DNA from: PALSA-894 sp963828625
GTDB taxonomy: Bacteria > Pseudomonadota > Alphaproteobacteria > Rhizobiales > Xanthobacteraceae
NCBI GenBank assembly: GCA_963828625.1
Contig: CAWHEX010000009.1
Location: forward strand, 310,001-374,000
DNA: 64,000 bases
Direction of reading: 5' to 3'
The translations under genes were made by a program, and so were the position numbers. Of this stretch, positions 8,647-17,421 are shown one piece after another (position 1 is the first letter of the stretch; each line of letters begins with the position of its first letter). The notes under the pieces are model-generated. The model was not told the DNA's origin. It saw only the letters and a program-made list of their open reading frames with translations, and ran no database searches.

Positions 8647-9601
8647 GTTTTTCGACCGGCGGCGTGCCGTGGGTGTGGAACGACTCGATCGTCTTCAGGC
8701 CCCAGGCCTGCCCCTTCTTGCGCTCTTCCTCGGTCCAGACGATCGGCTTCCAGTCGGGCGCAAGAACAAGACGCGCTCCCGAATTCGCGACCTCGACGCG
8801 GTTTCCGCCCGGCTCATAGACATACAGGAAGAAGGTCTGCTGGATCGCGTGCTTGTGCGGGCCGGTCTCGATGAACACGCCGTTCTCGAGAAAAATGTCG
8901 GCGGCGCGCAGGATCTCCTCGCGGCTGTCGAGCGCGTAGGTGACGTGGTGGAAGCGGCCCTTGGTGCCGGTGTGGTCGCGCGTGTAGGCGAAGTCGTAGG
9001 ACTTGTTGGTCGCCGTCATCCAGATCGCGGCTTCGCTGCCGTCGTTGAGCATGATGGTCTCGGTCAGGCGGAAGCCGAGGTAGTCCTCGAAGAAGATGCG
9101 GTTCGCCTTGATGTCGACCGCAAGTCCGTTCCAGTGGTCGATGCGGCGGACGTTGCATCCGCGCGCCGGAAAGCGCTGCGCCTGGTTCTTCAACGAGGGC
9201 TTCTTGTCCGCCGGCGCCTCGTACCATTCGGTCTCGTAGTAGAGCTCGATGCGATGGCCGTCGGGGTCCTGGCACACGAAGGTCTTGCCGTGGCCGAGAT
9301 CGCCGTCGGTCCAGCCGATGTCGAAGCCCGAGCCTTTCAACGCGGCAGCGCGGCGCTCCAGCGCCTGCGGCGAGCGCACGCGGTAGGCGACGTGGCCCAT
9401 GCCGGACGTCTTCGCGGCGGTCAGCTTGAGCGAGTAGCGCTCGTAGTCGTCCCAGCCGCGCAGGAAAGCGGAGTCGCCCTTGCGGCCGCTTTCCGTCATC
9501 CCGAATACGTTGATGAAGAAGTTCAGGCTCTCGTCGAACTTCGGCGTCAGCAGCTCGATGTGGCCGAGATGCGCGATGTCACAGATCCGCTCTTCGCTCA
9601 T
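8639..9601 (-). CDS. catechol 2,3-dioxygenase-type extradiol dioxygenase
   Basis: A 320-residue two-domain vicinal-oxygen-chelate protein. The expected Fe(II) ligands are present in the C-terminal domain: His156 (RRIDHWNG), His218/219 (GRFHHVTY) and Glu270 (NRVEVANSG), with active-site tyrosines near 260-262 (FLYVYEP). This suggests an active ring-cleaving enzyme that opens a catechol next to the hydroxyl pair. It is the first gene of a two-gene minus-strand operon with a FlK-like thioesterase. No other meta-cleavage genes are in the window, so the native catechol is unknown. Confidence 0.85.
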   Translation of the reverse strand: MSEERICDIAHLGHIELLTPKFDESLNFFINVFGMTESGRKGDSAFLRGWDDYERYSLKLTAAKTSGMGHVAYRVRSPQALERRAAALKGSGFDIGWTDGDLGHGKTFVCQDPDGHRIELYYETEWYEAPADKKPSLKNQAQRFPARGCNVRRIDHWNGLAVDIKANRIFFEDYLGFRLTETIMLNDGSEAAIWMTATNKSYDFAYTRDHTGTKGRFHHVTYALDSREEILRAADIFLENGVFIETGPHKHAIQQTFFLYVYEPGGNRVEVANSGARLVLAPDWKPIVWTEEERKKGQAWGLKTIESFHTHGTPPVEKHG

Positions 9602-9739
9602 GGACGGCCTTTCCTTGGCTCTCGGGGAGTGATCCCGCAGCGCGGAACGCCGTTCAAGGGAATTTGTCGCCGACAGTCAGCGGCCAGAACCGATCGCAGT
9701 TGCGCGGAGTGCCTCCGAATGAGTCACCTTCGCTGATTC

Positions 9740-9756
9740 TGCATAATATTTATGCA
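9740..9756. promoter_or_regulatory. NtrC-like enhancer site upstream of urtA
   Basis: TGCATAA (9740-9746) and TTATGCA (9750-9756) form a perfect 7-bp inverted repeat around a 3-base A/T centre. This is the 7-3-7 layout of NtrC sites, which begin and end with TGCA. A second partial TGCA pair follows at 9753-9768. It lies about 130 bp upstream of the start point predicted from the sigma-54 promoter, a normal enhancer distance. The inner bases differ from the usual CC/GG of NtrC sites, so assignment to NtrC is an inference. Confidence 0.5.
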
Positions 9757-9860
9757 TATTGCACTGCAAATCGCCCGCCGGGAGTGCCTCTGGAATAGGC
9801 AGTCCCCGCCGAATTTTGATTCAAGATGTGAATTCAATGGCTTGCCAAGGGTCTGGGGAT

Positions 9861-9875
9861 TGGCACGGCCTTTGC
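9861..9875 (+). promoter_or_regulatory. sigma-54 (-24/-12) promoter of urtA
   Basis: The sequence TGGCACG-GCCT-TTGC matches the sigma-54 consensus (TGGCACG, four bases, TTGC) at every defined position, with GG at 9862-9863 and GC at 9874-9875 exactly ten bases apart. Transcription would start near 9887, leaving a leader of about 57 bases before the urtA ATG. Urea importers are commonly nitrogen-regulated through NtrC and sigma-54, which fits. Confidence 0.85.
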
Positions 9876-9943
9876 GAATTCCTCTGTGCGCGTTGACCCC
9901 TGCCGGGGCCACGAACGCGCGCGTCAACGCAGAGGGATCTTCA

Positions 9944-11230
9944 ATGCGCAATCTTAACCCGCTAACCCGCCGCGGCCTTCTCGCCACGGCCGGGCTTGCC
10001 CTGGGTTTCGCGGTCATGCCCGCGATGGCTCAGGACACCATCAAGGTCGGCATTCTCCACTCGCTCTCCGGCACGATGGCGATCAGCGAGACCACGCTGA
10101 AAGACACGATGCTGTTCCTGATCGACGAGCAGAACAAGAAGGGCGGCGTTCTCGGCAAGAAGCTCGAGGCGGTCGTCGTCGACCCGGCCTCCAACTGGCC
10201 GCTGTTCGCCGAAAAGGCGCGCGAACTCATCACCAAGGAAAAGGTTTCGGCCGTGTTCGGCTGCTGGACCTCGGTGTCGCGCAAGTCCGTGCTCCCGGTG
10301 TTCAAGGAGCTGAACTCGGTGCTGTTCTATCCGGTGCAGTACGAAGGCGAGGAGAGCGAGCGCAACGTGTTCTACACCGGCGCCGCCCCGAACCAGCAGG
10401 CGATCCCGGCGGTCGACTATCTCGCCAAGGAAGAAAAAGTGCAGCGCTGGGTTCTGGCGGGCACCGACTACGTCTATCCGCGCACGACCAACAAGATCCT
10501 TGAGGCGTACCTCAAGTCGAAGGGCGTGAAGCAGGAAGACATCATGATCAACTACACGCCGTTCGGCCATGCCGACTGGCAGACGATCGTGGCCGACATC
10601 AAGAAGTTCGGCTCGGCCGGCAAGAAGACCGCCGTCGTGTCGACCATCAACGGCGACGCGAACGTACCGTTCTACAAGGAGCTCGGCAACCAGGGCATCT
10701 CGGCGAAGGACATCCCGGTCGTCGCGTTCTCGGTCGGTGAAGAAGAACTCGCCGGCATCGACACCAAGCCGCTGCTCGGCCATCTCGCGGCGTGGAACTA
10801 CTTCGAGTCGATCAAGAGCCCGGCGAACGCCGAGTTCACCGCGAAGTGGAAAGCCTTCACGAAGAACCCGAAGCGCGTGACCAACGATCCGATGGAAGCC
10901 CATGTCGTCGGCTTTGCCATGTGGGTCAAGGCGGTCGAGAAGGCGAAGAGCACCGATCCAGACAAGGTGATCGACGCGCTGCCCGGCATCGAGGCGCCGA
11001 ACCTGACCGGTGGCACCTCCAAGATGCTTGCGAACCACCACATCACCAAGCCGGTGTTCATCGGCGAAGTGCGCGCCGACGGCCAGTTCGACGTCGTGTG
11101 GAAGACCGAAGGTCTCGTCCCCGGCGACGCGTGGTCGAAGGAGCTCGAGGGCTCGCGCGACCTGGTCGGCGACTGGGTGGACAAGAAGTGCGGCAACTGG
11201 AACACCAAGACGAACAAGTGCGGCAGCTGA
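9944..11230 (+). CDS. urtA: urea ABC transporter substrate-binding protein
   Basis: A 428-residue periplasmic urea-binding protein. The start at 9944 gives a twin-arginine-type signal (LTRRGLLATAG, cleavage near PAMAQ) and leaves a suitable leader after the sigma-54 promoter; an in-frame ATG at 9752 lies upstream of that promoter and is rejected. The mature start DTIKVGILHSLSGTMA and the GCWTSVSRKSVLPVF segment are typical of UrtA. It heads urtABCDE, with ureDAB following. A strong hairpin separates it from urtB. Confidence 0.95.
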   Translation: MRNLNPLTRRGLLATAGLALGFAVMPAMAQDTIKVGILHSLSGTMAISETTLKDTMLFLIDEQNKKGGVLGKKLEAVVVDPASNWPLFAEKARELITKEKVSAVFGCWTSVSRKSVLPVFKELNSVLFYPVQYEGEESERNVFYTGAAPNQQAIPAVDYLAKEEKVQRWVLAGTDYVYPRTTNKILEAYLKSKGVKQEDIMINYTPFGHADWQTIVADIKKFGSAGKKTAVVSTINGDANVPFYKELGNQGISAKDIPVVAFSVGEEELAGIDTKPLLGHLAAWNYFESIKSPANAEFTAKWKAFTKNPKRVTNDPMEAHVVGFAMWVKAVEKAKSTDPDKVIDALPGIEAPNLTGGTSKMLANHHITKPVFIGEVRADGQFDVVWKTEGLVPGDAWSKELEGSRDLVGDWVDKKCGNWNTKTNKCGS

Positions 11231-11257
11231 CGTTCCAGACGCTGATCTGATATCCTC

Positions 11258-11283
11258 GGAGGCGGCGGCCAACCGCCGCCTCC
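11258..11283 (+). repeat. GC-rich stem-loop between urtA and urtB
   Basis: GGAGGCGGCGG (11258-11268) pairs perfectly with CCGCCGCCTCC (11273-11283) around the loop CCAA. No T-run follows, so it is not a classical terminator. Stem-loops between binding-protein and permease genes, as in malE-malF of E. coli, are known to protect the upstream mRNA and partly lower downstream expression. That role is likely here. Confidence 0.75.
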
Positions 11284-11313
11284 ATCTGATGCCGGGGTTG
11301 GGAATAATTTGAG

Positions 11314-12915
11314 ATGACGTTGTACGAACGCATCATAGCGGTCGTAATCGCCGTCGGCTTGCTTCTCGCCGGCGCGCTCCATGCGAATGCCCAGAATTTC
11401 GAAGCGGCGCTCGCGGGCTTCACCAAGGACTCCTTCAACGACACCGACAGTGCGGTCGGCGCGGTCGCGGCGAGCGGCAATCCGCTCTCGCTTCAGATCA
11501 TCGAGGCGCTGCAGGACGGCCGCCTCTCTTACGCAGGCGACAAGGTCTACCTGCGCGACAAGGCCGGGGCCGTGCTCGACGCCGCGACCGGCCGGCCGGC
11601 GGCGAGCCCTCCCTCCGATCTCAAGACCGTGCGGCTCAACAATCGCGTGCGCCGCGCGATCGAGGCGGCGCTCGGCGGGTTGACCTTGCTCGCGGCCGAT
11701 CCGGCGAAACGCTACGAGGCGGCGCTTGCCGTGTTCAAGTCGCGCGAGGCAAGCGCGCTTGCCAATCTCGACGCGGCGCTCGCCAAGGAAACCGACAGTC
11801 GCGTGAAGCGCGCGCTGAACGAAGCGCGCGCCGCGGTCATTCTTTTCCAGGCAGACGCGAAGGAAGCCGACAAGATCACCGCGGTGGGCGTGATCCGCGA
11901 GCGCGCCGACCAGGATTCGCGCGGCCTGCTGGCGGGTCTTCCGGCCGGGCAGACTCAACTCGTGCAGAAGGCTGCCGCCGACGCGATCACGTCGATCGAC
12001 AACCGTCTCGCGCTGTGGAGCAGCGTGCAGAATGCCTGGTACGGCCTCTCGCTCGGTTCGGTGCTGCTGCTCGCCGCAATCGGGCTTGCCATCACGTTTG
12101 GCGTGATGGGCGTCATCAACATGGCGCACGGCGAGATGGTGATGCTCGGCGCCTACACGACGTACGTCGTGCAGGATGTGATCCGCGCGCGTTATCCCGG
12201 GCTGTTCGACGTCTCGCTGTTCATCGCGGTGCCGCTCGCGTTTCTCGTTGCGGGCCTTGTCGGCATCGTGATCGAACGCTGCGTAATCCGCTTCCTCTAT
12301 GGCCGCCCGCTGGAGACGCTGCTCGCCACGTGGGGCCTGTCGCTGATCCTTCAGCAGGCGGTACGCACCGCGTTCGGTCCGACCAACAAGGAGGTCGGCA
12401 ATCCGTCGTGGATGAGCGGCGCGTTCGAGCTTGGCGGCATCACCATCACGTATAACCGCATGTGGATCATCGTGTTCACGTTCGCGGTATTTATCGCGCT
12501 GCTTGGATTGCTGCGCTTCACGCGGCTCGGGCTCGAAATGCGCGCCGTCACGCAGAACCGCCAGATGGCGGCCTCGATGGGCATCCGCACCGCGCGCATC
12601 GACGCGCTCACTTTCGGGCTCGGCTCCGGCATCGCGGGAATTGCAGGGGTGGCGCTCTCGCAGATCGACAATGTGAGCCCGAACCTCGGGCAGGGCTACA
12701 TCATCGACTCCTTCCTCGTCGTGGTGTTCGGCGGCGTCGGCAATCTGTGGGGCACGCTGGTCGCGGCCTTTACACTCGGCATCGCGAACAAGTTCCTCGA
12801 ACCGTTCGCGGGCGCGGTGCTCGGCAAGATCGCGATTCTGGTGTTCATCATCCTGTTCATCCAGAAGCGCCCGCGCGGCCTGTTCGCGCTGAAGGGGCGG
12901 GCGGTGGAGGCATGA
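11314..12915 (+). CDS. urtB: urea ABC transporter permease
   Basis: A 533-residue protein with a signal-like N-terminus, then an approximately 220-residue periplasmic helical region, then a LivH-type permease domain from about residue 245 (GSVLLLAAIGLAITFGVMGV, with INMAHGEMVMLGAY). The long N-terminal extension is typical of UrtB. The C-terminal GGVGNLWGTLVAAFTLG motif is the conserved LivH-type segment. It overlaps urtC by 4 bp. It forms the inner-membrane channel with UrtC. Confidence 0.93.
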   Translation: MTLYERIIAVVIAVGLLLAGALHANAQNFEAALAGFTKDSFNDTDSAVGAVAASGNPLSLQIIEALQDGRLSYAGDKVYLRDKAGAVLDAATGRPAASPPSDLKTVRLNNRVRRAIEAALGGLTLLAADPAKRYEAALAVFKSREASALANLDAALAKETDSRVKRALNEARAAVILFQADAKEADKITAVGVIRERADQDSRGLLAGLPAGQTQLVQKAAADAITSIDNRLALWSSVQNAWYGLSLGSVLLLAAIGLAITFGVMGVINMAHGEMVMLGAYTTYVVQDVIRARYPGLFDVSLFIAVPLAFLVAGLVGIVIERCVIRFLYGRPLETLLATWGLSLILQQAVRTAFGPTNKEVGNPSWMSGAFELGGITITYNRMWIIVFTFAVFIALLGLLRFTRLGLEMRAVTQNRQMAASMGIRTARIDALTFGLGSGIAGIAGVALSQIDNVSPNLGQGYIIDSFLVVVFGGVGNLWGTLVAAFTLGIANKFLEPFAGAVLGKIAILVFIILFIQKRPRGLFALKGRAVEA

Positions 12916-14072
12916 CCGGCTCGCCGCTTATCCGCGCGCTCGACCGCGGCGCGGTCACTTTTGTGCTGGTGCTTCTCGCGATCGGCATCGCGGTGCCGCT
13001 GCTCAATCTGTTCACGCCGCCATCCTCGCCGTGGCACGTGCCGACCTATCTCGTCGCGCTGTGGGGCAAATATGTCTGCTACGCGATCCTCGCGCTCTCG
13101 ATCGACCTGATCTGGGGCTATTGCGGCATCCTTTCGCTCGGTCACGGCGCGTTCTTCGCGCTCGGCGGCTACGCGATGGGCATGTACCTGATGCGCCAGA
13201 TCGGCACGCGCGGCGTCTATGCCGATCCGATCCGCCCGGACTTCATGGTGTTCCTCAACTGGCCCGAGCTTCCGGTCTATTGGTACGGGTTCAATCACTT
13301 CGCGTACGCCGCGCTGATGGTGCTGCTGGTGCCGGGCGTGCTCGCTTTCGTGTTCGGCTGGTTCGCGTTCCGCTCGCGCGTCACCGGCGTCTATCTCTCG
13401 ATCATCACCCAGGCGCTGACCTTTGCGCTGATGCTCGGCTTCTTCCGCAACAATTTCGGTTTCGGCGGCAACAACGGCCTGACCGACTTCAAGGACATCC
13501 TCGGCTTCAACGTGCAGGCACAGTCGACGCGCGCCGCGCTCTTTGCCATTTCGGTCGCCATGTTGATCCTCGGCTTCATGATCTGCCGCACCATCGTGGC
13601 CTCGAAGCTCGGCATGGTGCTGGTCTCGATCCGCGACGCGGAGGCGCGCACGCGCTTCCTCGGCTACCGGGTTGAGAACTACAAGCTGCTGGTGTTCGTG
13701 CTCTCCGCCTGCATGGCCGGCGTCGCCGGCGCGCTTTACGTGCCGCAGGTAGGCATCATCAATCCGAGCGAATTCACCCCCGGTAATTCGATCGAGGCAG
13801 TGATCTGGGTCGCGGTCGGAGGGCGCGGGACGCTGGTCGGTGCGGTGATCGGTGCGATTGCGGTGAACTGGGGCAAGACCACGTTCACCTCGGGCATGCT
13901 CGCGCCGTATTGGCTGTTCGTGCTCGGCAGCCTGTTCGTGCTGGTGACGCTGCTGTTGCCGCGCGGCATCGTCGGAACCTGGCGTCACCTCTGGTCGGGC
14001 TATCGCGACCGCAAGGAAGCGCAGGCCAACGAACGTGCGGCTGTCGAAGCCGCGCCGAAGCCGGCGGAGTGA
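12912..14072 (+). CDS. urtC: urea ABC transporter permease
   Basis: A 386-residue LivM-type permease with about eight to ten membrane spans. The ATG at 12912 overlaps the urtB stop (ATGA). DLIWGYCGILSLGHGAFFAL (about 60-79) is the conserved LivM/UrtC segment and VGGRGTLVGAVIGA the late conserved loop. The tail (from about 365) is charged and Ala/Glu-rich. It pairs with UrtB. Confidence 0.93.
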   Translation: MTGSPLIRALDRGAVTFVLVLLAIGIAVPLLNLFTPPSSPWHVPTYLVALWGKYVCYAILALSIDLIWGYCGILSLGHGAFFALGGYAMGMYLMRQIGTRGVYADPIRPDFMVFLNWPELPVYWYGFNHFAYAALMVLLVPGVLAFVFGWFAFRSRVTGVYLSIITQALTFALMLGFFRNNFGFGGNNGLTDFKDILGFNVQAQSTRAALFAISVAMLILGFMICRTIVASKLGMVLVSIRDAEARTRFLGYRVENYKLLVFVLSACMAGVAGALYVPQVGIINPSEFTPGNSIEAVIWVAVGGRGTLVGAVIGAIAVNWGKTTFTSGMLAPYWLFVLGSLFVLVTLLLPRGIVGTWRHLWSGYRDRKEAQANERAAVEAAPKPAE

Positions 14073-14075
14073 GCG

Positions 14076-14834
14076 ATGGACCTGCATCGCACCACATCCG
14101 CGCTCCTTTATCTCGATGCCGTCTCGGTGTCGTTCGACGGCTTTCGCGCCATCAACAACCTCTCGCTGACCATCGAGCCGGGCGAGATGCGCGCCATCAT
14201 CGGCCCGAACGGCGCGGGCAAGACCACGATGATGGACATCATCACCGGCAAGACGCGGCCCGATAAAGGCGACGTCTACTTCGATGGCGGCAGCCACGAC
14301 CTGACCAAGCTCGACGAGACGCAGATCGCGGAGCTCGGCATCGGACGCAAATTCCAGAAGCCGACCGTATTCGAGATGCACACGGTGGAGGACAATCTTC
14401 GCCTTGCGCTCAAGGGCAAGCGGCAGGCGCGCAAGACGCTCGTATGGCGTGAAACGTCGCCCGAGCAGGCGCGCATCAACGAAATCCTCTCGACCATCCG
14501 GCTCGGCGCAGTGCGTTCGCGCGTCGCCGGGAGCCTCTCGCACGGGCAGAAGCAATGGCTCGAGATCGGCATGCTGTTGGCGCAGGATCCAAAGCTGCTG
14601 CTGGTCGACGAGCCGGTCGCCGGCATGACCGACGTCGAGACGCACCAGACCGCCGAGTTGCTGAAAGAGATCAACAAGCTCAAGACCGTCGTGGTCGTCG
14701 AGCACGACATGACGTTCGTGCGCGAGCTTGGCGTGAAGGTCACGTGCCTGCACGAAGGTTCGGTGCTGGCTGAAGGCACGATCGACCAAGTGTCGCAGAA
14801 CGATCGCGTCGTCGAAGTTTATCTCGGAAGGTGA
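14076..14834 (+). CDS. urtD: urea ABC transporter ATP-binding protein
   Basis: A 252-residue LivG-type ATPase. The Walker A motif is GPNGAGKTT (about 47-55), the signature is LSHGQKQW, and Walker B is LLLVDEPVAGM. The His in the signature is usual for UrtD. It sits 3 bp after urtC and 4 bp before urtE. It hydrolyses ATP together with UrtE to drive urea import. Confidence 0.93.
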   Translation: MDLHRTTSALLYLDAVSVSFDGFRAINNLSLTIEPGEMRAIIGPNGAGKTTMMDIITGKTRPDKGDVYFDGGSHDLTKLDETQIAELGIGRKFQKPTVFEMHTVEDNLRLALKGKRQARKTLVWRETSPEQARINEILSTIRLGAVRSRVAGSLSHGQKQWLEIGMLLAQDPKLLLVDEPVAGMTDVETHQTAELLKEINKLKTVVVVEHDMTFVRELGVKVTCLHEGSVLAEGTIDQVSQNDRVVEVYLGR

Positions 14835-14838
14835 TCGC

Positions 14839-15534
14839 ATGCTGGAAGTGAACGCGATCAATCTCCACTACGGCGCCGCGCAGGCGCTGCGCGGCATCTC
14901 CATGAAAGCGGAGCCCGGGAAGGTGACCTGCGTGCTCGGGCGCAACGGCGTCGGCAAGACCAGTCTGCTCGACGCGCTGATGGGCCAGCATCCGGTCTCC
15001 GGCGGCAGCATCGTGTGGGAGGGCAACGACATCACGGCGCTCCGGCCGGCGGACCGCGCGCGGCGCGGCATCGCCTATGTGCCGCAGGGCCGCGAGATAT
15101 TTCCGCTGCTGACGGTGGAAGAGAATCTGGAAACCGGCTTTGCGCCGCTCAGGCGGGGCGAGCGCAGCATTCCGGACGACGTGTTCTCGCTGTTCCCGGT
15201 GCTCAACAGCATGCTGCGGAGGCGGGGCGGCGACCTCTCGGGCGGACAGCAGCAGCAGCTTGCGATCGGGCGCGCGCTGGTGATGCGACCGCGTCTGTTG
15301 CTGCTCGACGAGCCGACCGAAGGCATCCAGCCGTCGATCATCAAGGACATCGGCCGCGCGATCTCCTACCTGCGCAATCTCGGGCAGATCGCGATTATTC
15401 TCGTGGAGCAGTATCTCGACTTCGCGCAGGAACTGGGCGATCAGTTCCTTGTGATGGATCGCGGGCAGGTGATCTATGCGTCGACCCGCAGCGATCTGGA
15501 CGAGTCCGCGCTGAAGCGGGCGATGGCGATCTAG
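14839..15534 (+). CDS. urtE: urea ABC transporter ATP-binding protein
   Basis: A 231-residue LivF-type ATPase with Walker A GRNGVGKTS (about 34-42), signature LSGGQQQQ and Walker B LLLLDEPTEGI. The EGIQPSIIKDI segment after Walker B is characteristic of UrtE. It is the last transporter gene; ureD follows after about 70 bp with no terminator visible, so urea import and urease are probably co-transcribed. Confidence 0.93.
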   Translation: MLEVNAINLHYGAAQALRGISMKAEPGKVTCVLGRNGVGKTSLLDALMGQHPVSGGSIVWEGNDITALRPADRARRGIAYVPQGREIFPLLTVEENLETGFAPLRRGERSIPDDVFSLFPVLNSMLRRRGGDLSGGQQQQLAIGRALVMRPRLLLLDEPTEGIQPSIIKDIGRAISYLRNLGQIAIILVEQYLDFAQELGDQFLVMDRGQVIYASTRSDLDESALKRAMAI

Positions 15535-15602
15535 GATATCATCCCTTTGGGGCACGCGCCGGTTTTCGGGATAGGATCGATGCCGATACGGGGGCGGCGG
15601 AC

Positions 15603-16430
15603 GTGACCACGGTGGCGGCGAAGAGCGAACAGATCTTCGCCGCCAACCGTGCGTTCGGCAGCGTGTCGCTCTCCGTCAAGCGCGTCGCCGGCAAGACACG
15701 CCGTGCGCAGGTGCACGAAGCAGGCTCGCTGCGTGTGCGCTGTCCCGGCGCGCCGGCCGAGGAACTCGAAGCAGTTTTGATCAACACGGCGGGCGGCGTT
15801 GCGGGCGGTGACACGTTCACGCTCGACATTGCGGCCGGAGAGGGCACGCAACTGGTCGTCACGACCGCGGCGGCGGAAAAGGTCTACCGCTCGCTCGGAT
15901 CGGATTCGACCATCGACGTGAAGCTCGCAGTCGCGACCGGCGCATCGCTCGCGTGGCTTCCACAGGAGACCATCCTGTTCGACCGCGCGCGGCTCTCCCG
16001 CAGCATCGCGGTCGATCTTGCCTCGGACGCGCGCCTGTTCCTCGCCGAGGCGGTCGTGTTCGGCCGCACCGGCATGGGCGAAACGGTTGAGCAGGGTGCG
16101 TTGTCCGACCGCTGGCGCATCCGGCGCGACGGCCGGCTGATCTATGCGGAGAGCGTGCGCCTGGACGGCGCGATTGCAAAGCGGCTCGCTCGGACAGCGG
16201 TGGCAAAGGGCGGGATCGCGGTTGCGACCGTGCTGGTGGCTCCCGGCGACGATGCCGTGGTCGATGCGGTGCGCGCTCTGGACGATGTCGCGGGCGAGGT
16301 CGGCGCATCCGCCTGGAATGGCATCGCGGCGGTGCGCCTGTGCGCAGCGGATGGCGCGGCGTTACGGCGCGATCTGACCCGTGTTATGACCGCGATGCGC
16401 GGTGCGCTGCCGCGGCTGTGGACCAACTGA
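15603..16430 (+). CDS. ureD: urease accessory protein UreD
   Basis: A 275-residue protein from a GTG at 15603; a nearby ATG at 15580 is out of frame. FAANRAFGSVSLSV at the start, HEAGSLRVRCPG and INTAGGVAGGD (about 60-70) are UreD hallmarks. UreD is the scaffold on which UreF and UreG assemble on apo-urease to deliver nickel and CO2. A second GTG at 15612 is an alternative start. Confidence 0.9.
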   Translation: MTTVAAKSEQIFAANRAFGSVSLSVKRVAGKTRRAQVHEAGSLRVRCPGAPAEELEAVLINTAGGVAGGDTFTLDIAAGEGTQLVVTTAAAEKVYRSLGSDSTIDVKLAVATGASLAWLPQETILFDRARLSRSIAVDLASDARLFLAEAVVFGRTGMGETVEQGALSDRWRIRRDGRLIYAESVRLDGAIAKRLARTAVAKGGIAVATVLVAPGDDAVVDAVRALDDVAGEVGASAWNGIAAVRLCAADGAALRRDLTRVMTAMRGALPRLWTN

Positions 16431-16454
16431 CGGAAATTCTGACGGGACCGGGCG

Positions 16455-16757
16455 ATGAATCTGACGCCGCGCGAGAAGGACAAGCTGCTGATTTCGCTCG
16501 CCGCGATGGTGGCGCGGCGACGGCTCGAGCGCGGCGTCAAGCTCAATCATCCGGAGTCGGTCGCGCTGATCACCGATTTCATTCTCGAAGGCGCGCGCGA
16601 CGGCAGGACGGTCGCCGAGCTGATGCAGGCCGGCGCGCAGGTGCTCACGCGCGCGCAGGTGATGGATGGCATCCCCGAAATAATTCACGATGTGCAGGTC
16701 GAGGCGACGTTCCCGGACGGAACGAAGCTGGTGACCGTGCACGAGCCGATCAGGTGA
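16455..16757 (+). CDS. ureA: urease subunit gamma
   Basis: A 100-residue UreA of normal length. It starts MNLTPREKDKLLI, contains KLNHPESVALITDFILEGAR and ends VTVHEPIR, as in nearly all gamma subunits. It forms the (ABC)3 urease trimer with UreB and UreC. It is 24 bp after ureD and its stop is adjacent to ureB. Confidence 0.97.
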   Translation: MNLTPREKDKLLISLAAMVARRRLERGVKLNHPESVALITDFILEGARDGRTVAELMQAGAQVLTRAQVMDGIPEIIHDVQVEATFPDGTKLVTVHEPIR

Positions 16758-16762
16758 CGCAG

Positions 16763-17068
16763 ATGATCCCCGGCGAATTTTTCATCAAGGACGGCGAGAT
16801 CGAGCTCAACGCCGGCCGCAAGACCGCGACGCTTGCGGTCACCAACTCCGGCGACCGGCCGATCCAGGTCGGCTCGCATTACCACTTCTTCGAGACCAAC
16901 CCGGCGCTGAAGTTCGACCGCAAGAAGGCGCGCGGCATGCGGCTCGACATCGCAGCCGGCACCGCGGTCCGGTTCGAGCCGGGGCAGACGCGCGACGTGA
17001 CGCTGGTCGCGCTGGCCGGCAAACGCACAATCTACGGTTTTCGCGGCGACGTGATGGGGAAGCTATGA
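16763..17068 (+). CDS. ureB: urease subunit beta
   Basis: A 101-residue UreB. ATG 16763 gives the canonical start MIPGEFFIKDGEIELN; an in-frame GTG at 16754 overlapping the ureA stop is possible but adds three residues without family support. GSHYHFFETNPAL and AGTAVRFEPGQ are conserved beta-subunit motifs. Its stop overlaps the next gene (ATGA 17065), which is a GFA-family gene instead of the usual ureC. Confidence 0.96.
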   Translation: MIPGEFFIKDGEIELNAGRKTATLAVTNSGDRPIQVGSHYHFFETNPALKFDRKKARGMRLDIAAGTAVRFEPGQTRDVTLVALAGKRTIYGFRGDVMGKL

Positions 17069-17421
17069 GCGCGCAGACCTACAAGGGCGGCTGCCAGTGC
17101 GGTAAGGTCTATTATGAGGTTTCGCTCGATCTCGGCGGCGAGGTCATCACGTGCAACTGCTCGCGCTGCGGGCGGCTTGGTTCCATTCTAGCCTTCGCAC
17201 CGGCGCAGAATTTCAAGCTGCTCGCCGGCGAGACCGCGCTGACCGAGTATCAGTTCAACAAGCACGCCATCAGTCATCTGTTCTGCTCGACCTGCGGCAT
17301 CCAGTCGTTCGCGCGCGGCCAGCAGAAGGGCGTCGAGATGGTCGCCGTCAATGCGCGATGCCTCGACGGCGTCGAACCCGAGAGCCTTAAGGTGAAGCAC
17401 GTCAACGGGCGGGCGTTCTGA
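17065..17421 (+). CDS. GFA/CENP-V-family zinc protein inside the urease operon
   Basis: A 118-residue protein with the GFA (glutathione-dependent formaldehyde-activating enzyme-like) zinc fold. The metal cysteines are CQCG near 10-12, CNCSRC near 31-36 and CSTCG near 74-78. Family members bind glutathione adducts or have unknown substrates, and most are uncharacterised. It is translationally coupled to ureB by a 4-bp overlap and precedes ureC, so it is part of the urease transcript. A link to urease, for example handling a metal or a small aldehyde/amide adduct, is only inferred from position. Confidence 0.85.
   Translation: MSAQTYKGGCQCGKVYYEVSLDLGGEVITCNCSRCGRLGSILAFAPAQNFKLLAGETALTEYQFNKHAISHLFCSTCGIQSFARGQQKGVEMVAVNARCLDGVEPESLKVKHVNGRAF

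Larger units (their letters stand above)
9602..9943. other. divergent 342-bp control region between the dioxygenase operon and urtA
   Basis: No gene is supported here. An open frame continues in phase upstream of urtA to 9752 but shows no protein character. The region holds an NtrC-like palindrome (9740-9756) and a sigma-54 promoter (9861-9875) directed at urtA, listed separately. Local base composition around 9735-9770 is much richer in A and T than the flanking genes. Confidence 0.7.

Noticed and set aside
9752..9943. A longer UrtA starting at an upstream in-frame ATG
   Set aside because: The extension would start upstream of the sigma-54 promoter and would bury the twin-arginine signal peptide inside the protein.
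12696..14861. A 721-codon open frame on the minus strand opposite urtC and urtD
   Set aside because: It mirrors well-supported transporter genes, has the Arg/His/Asp-rich composition typical of antisense frames in GC-rich DNA, and shows no domain.
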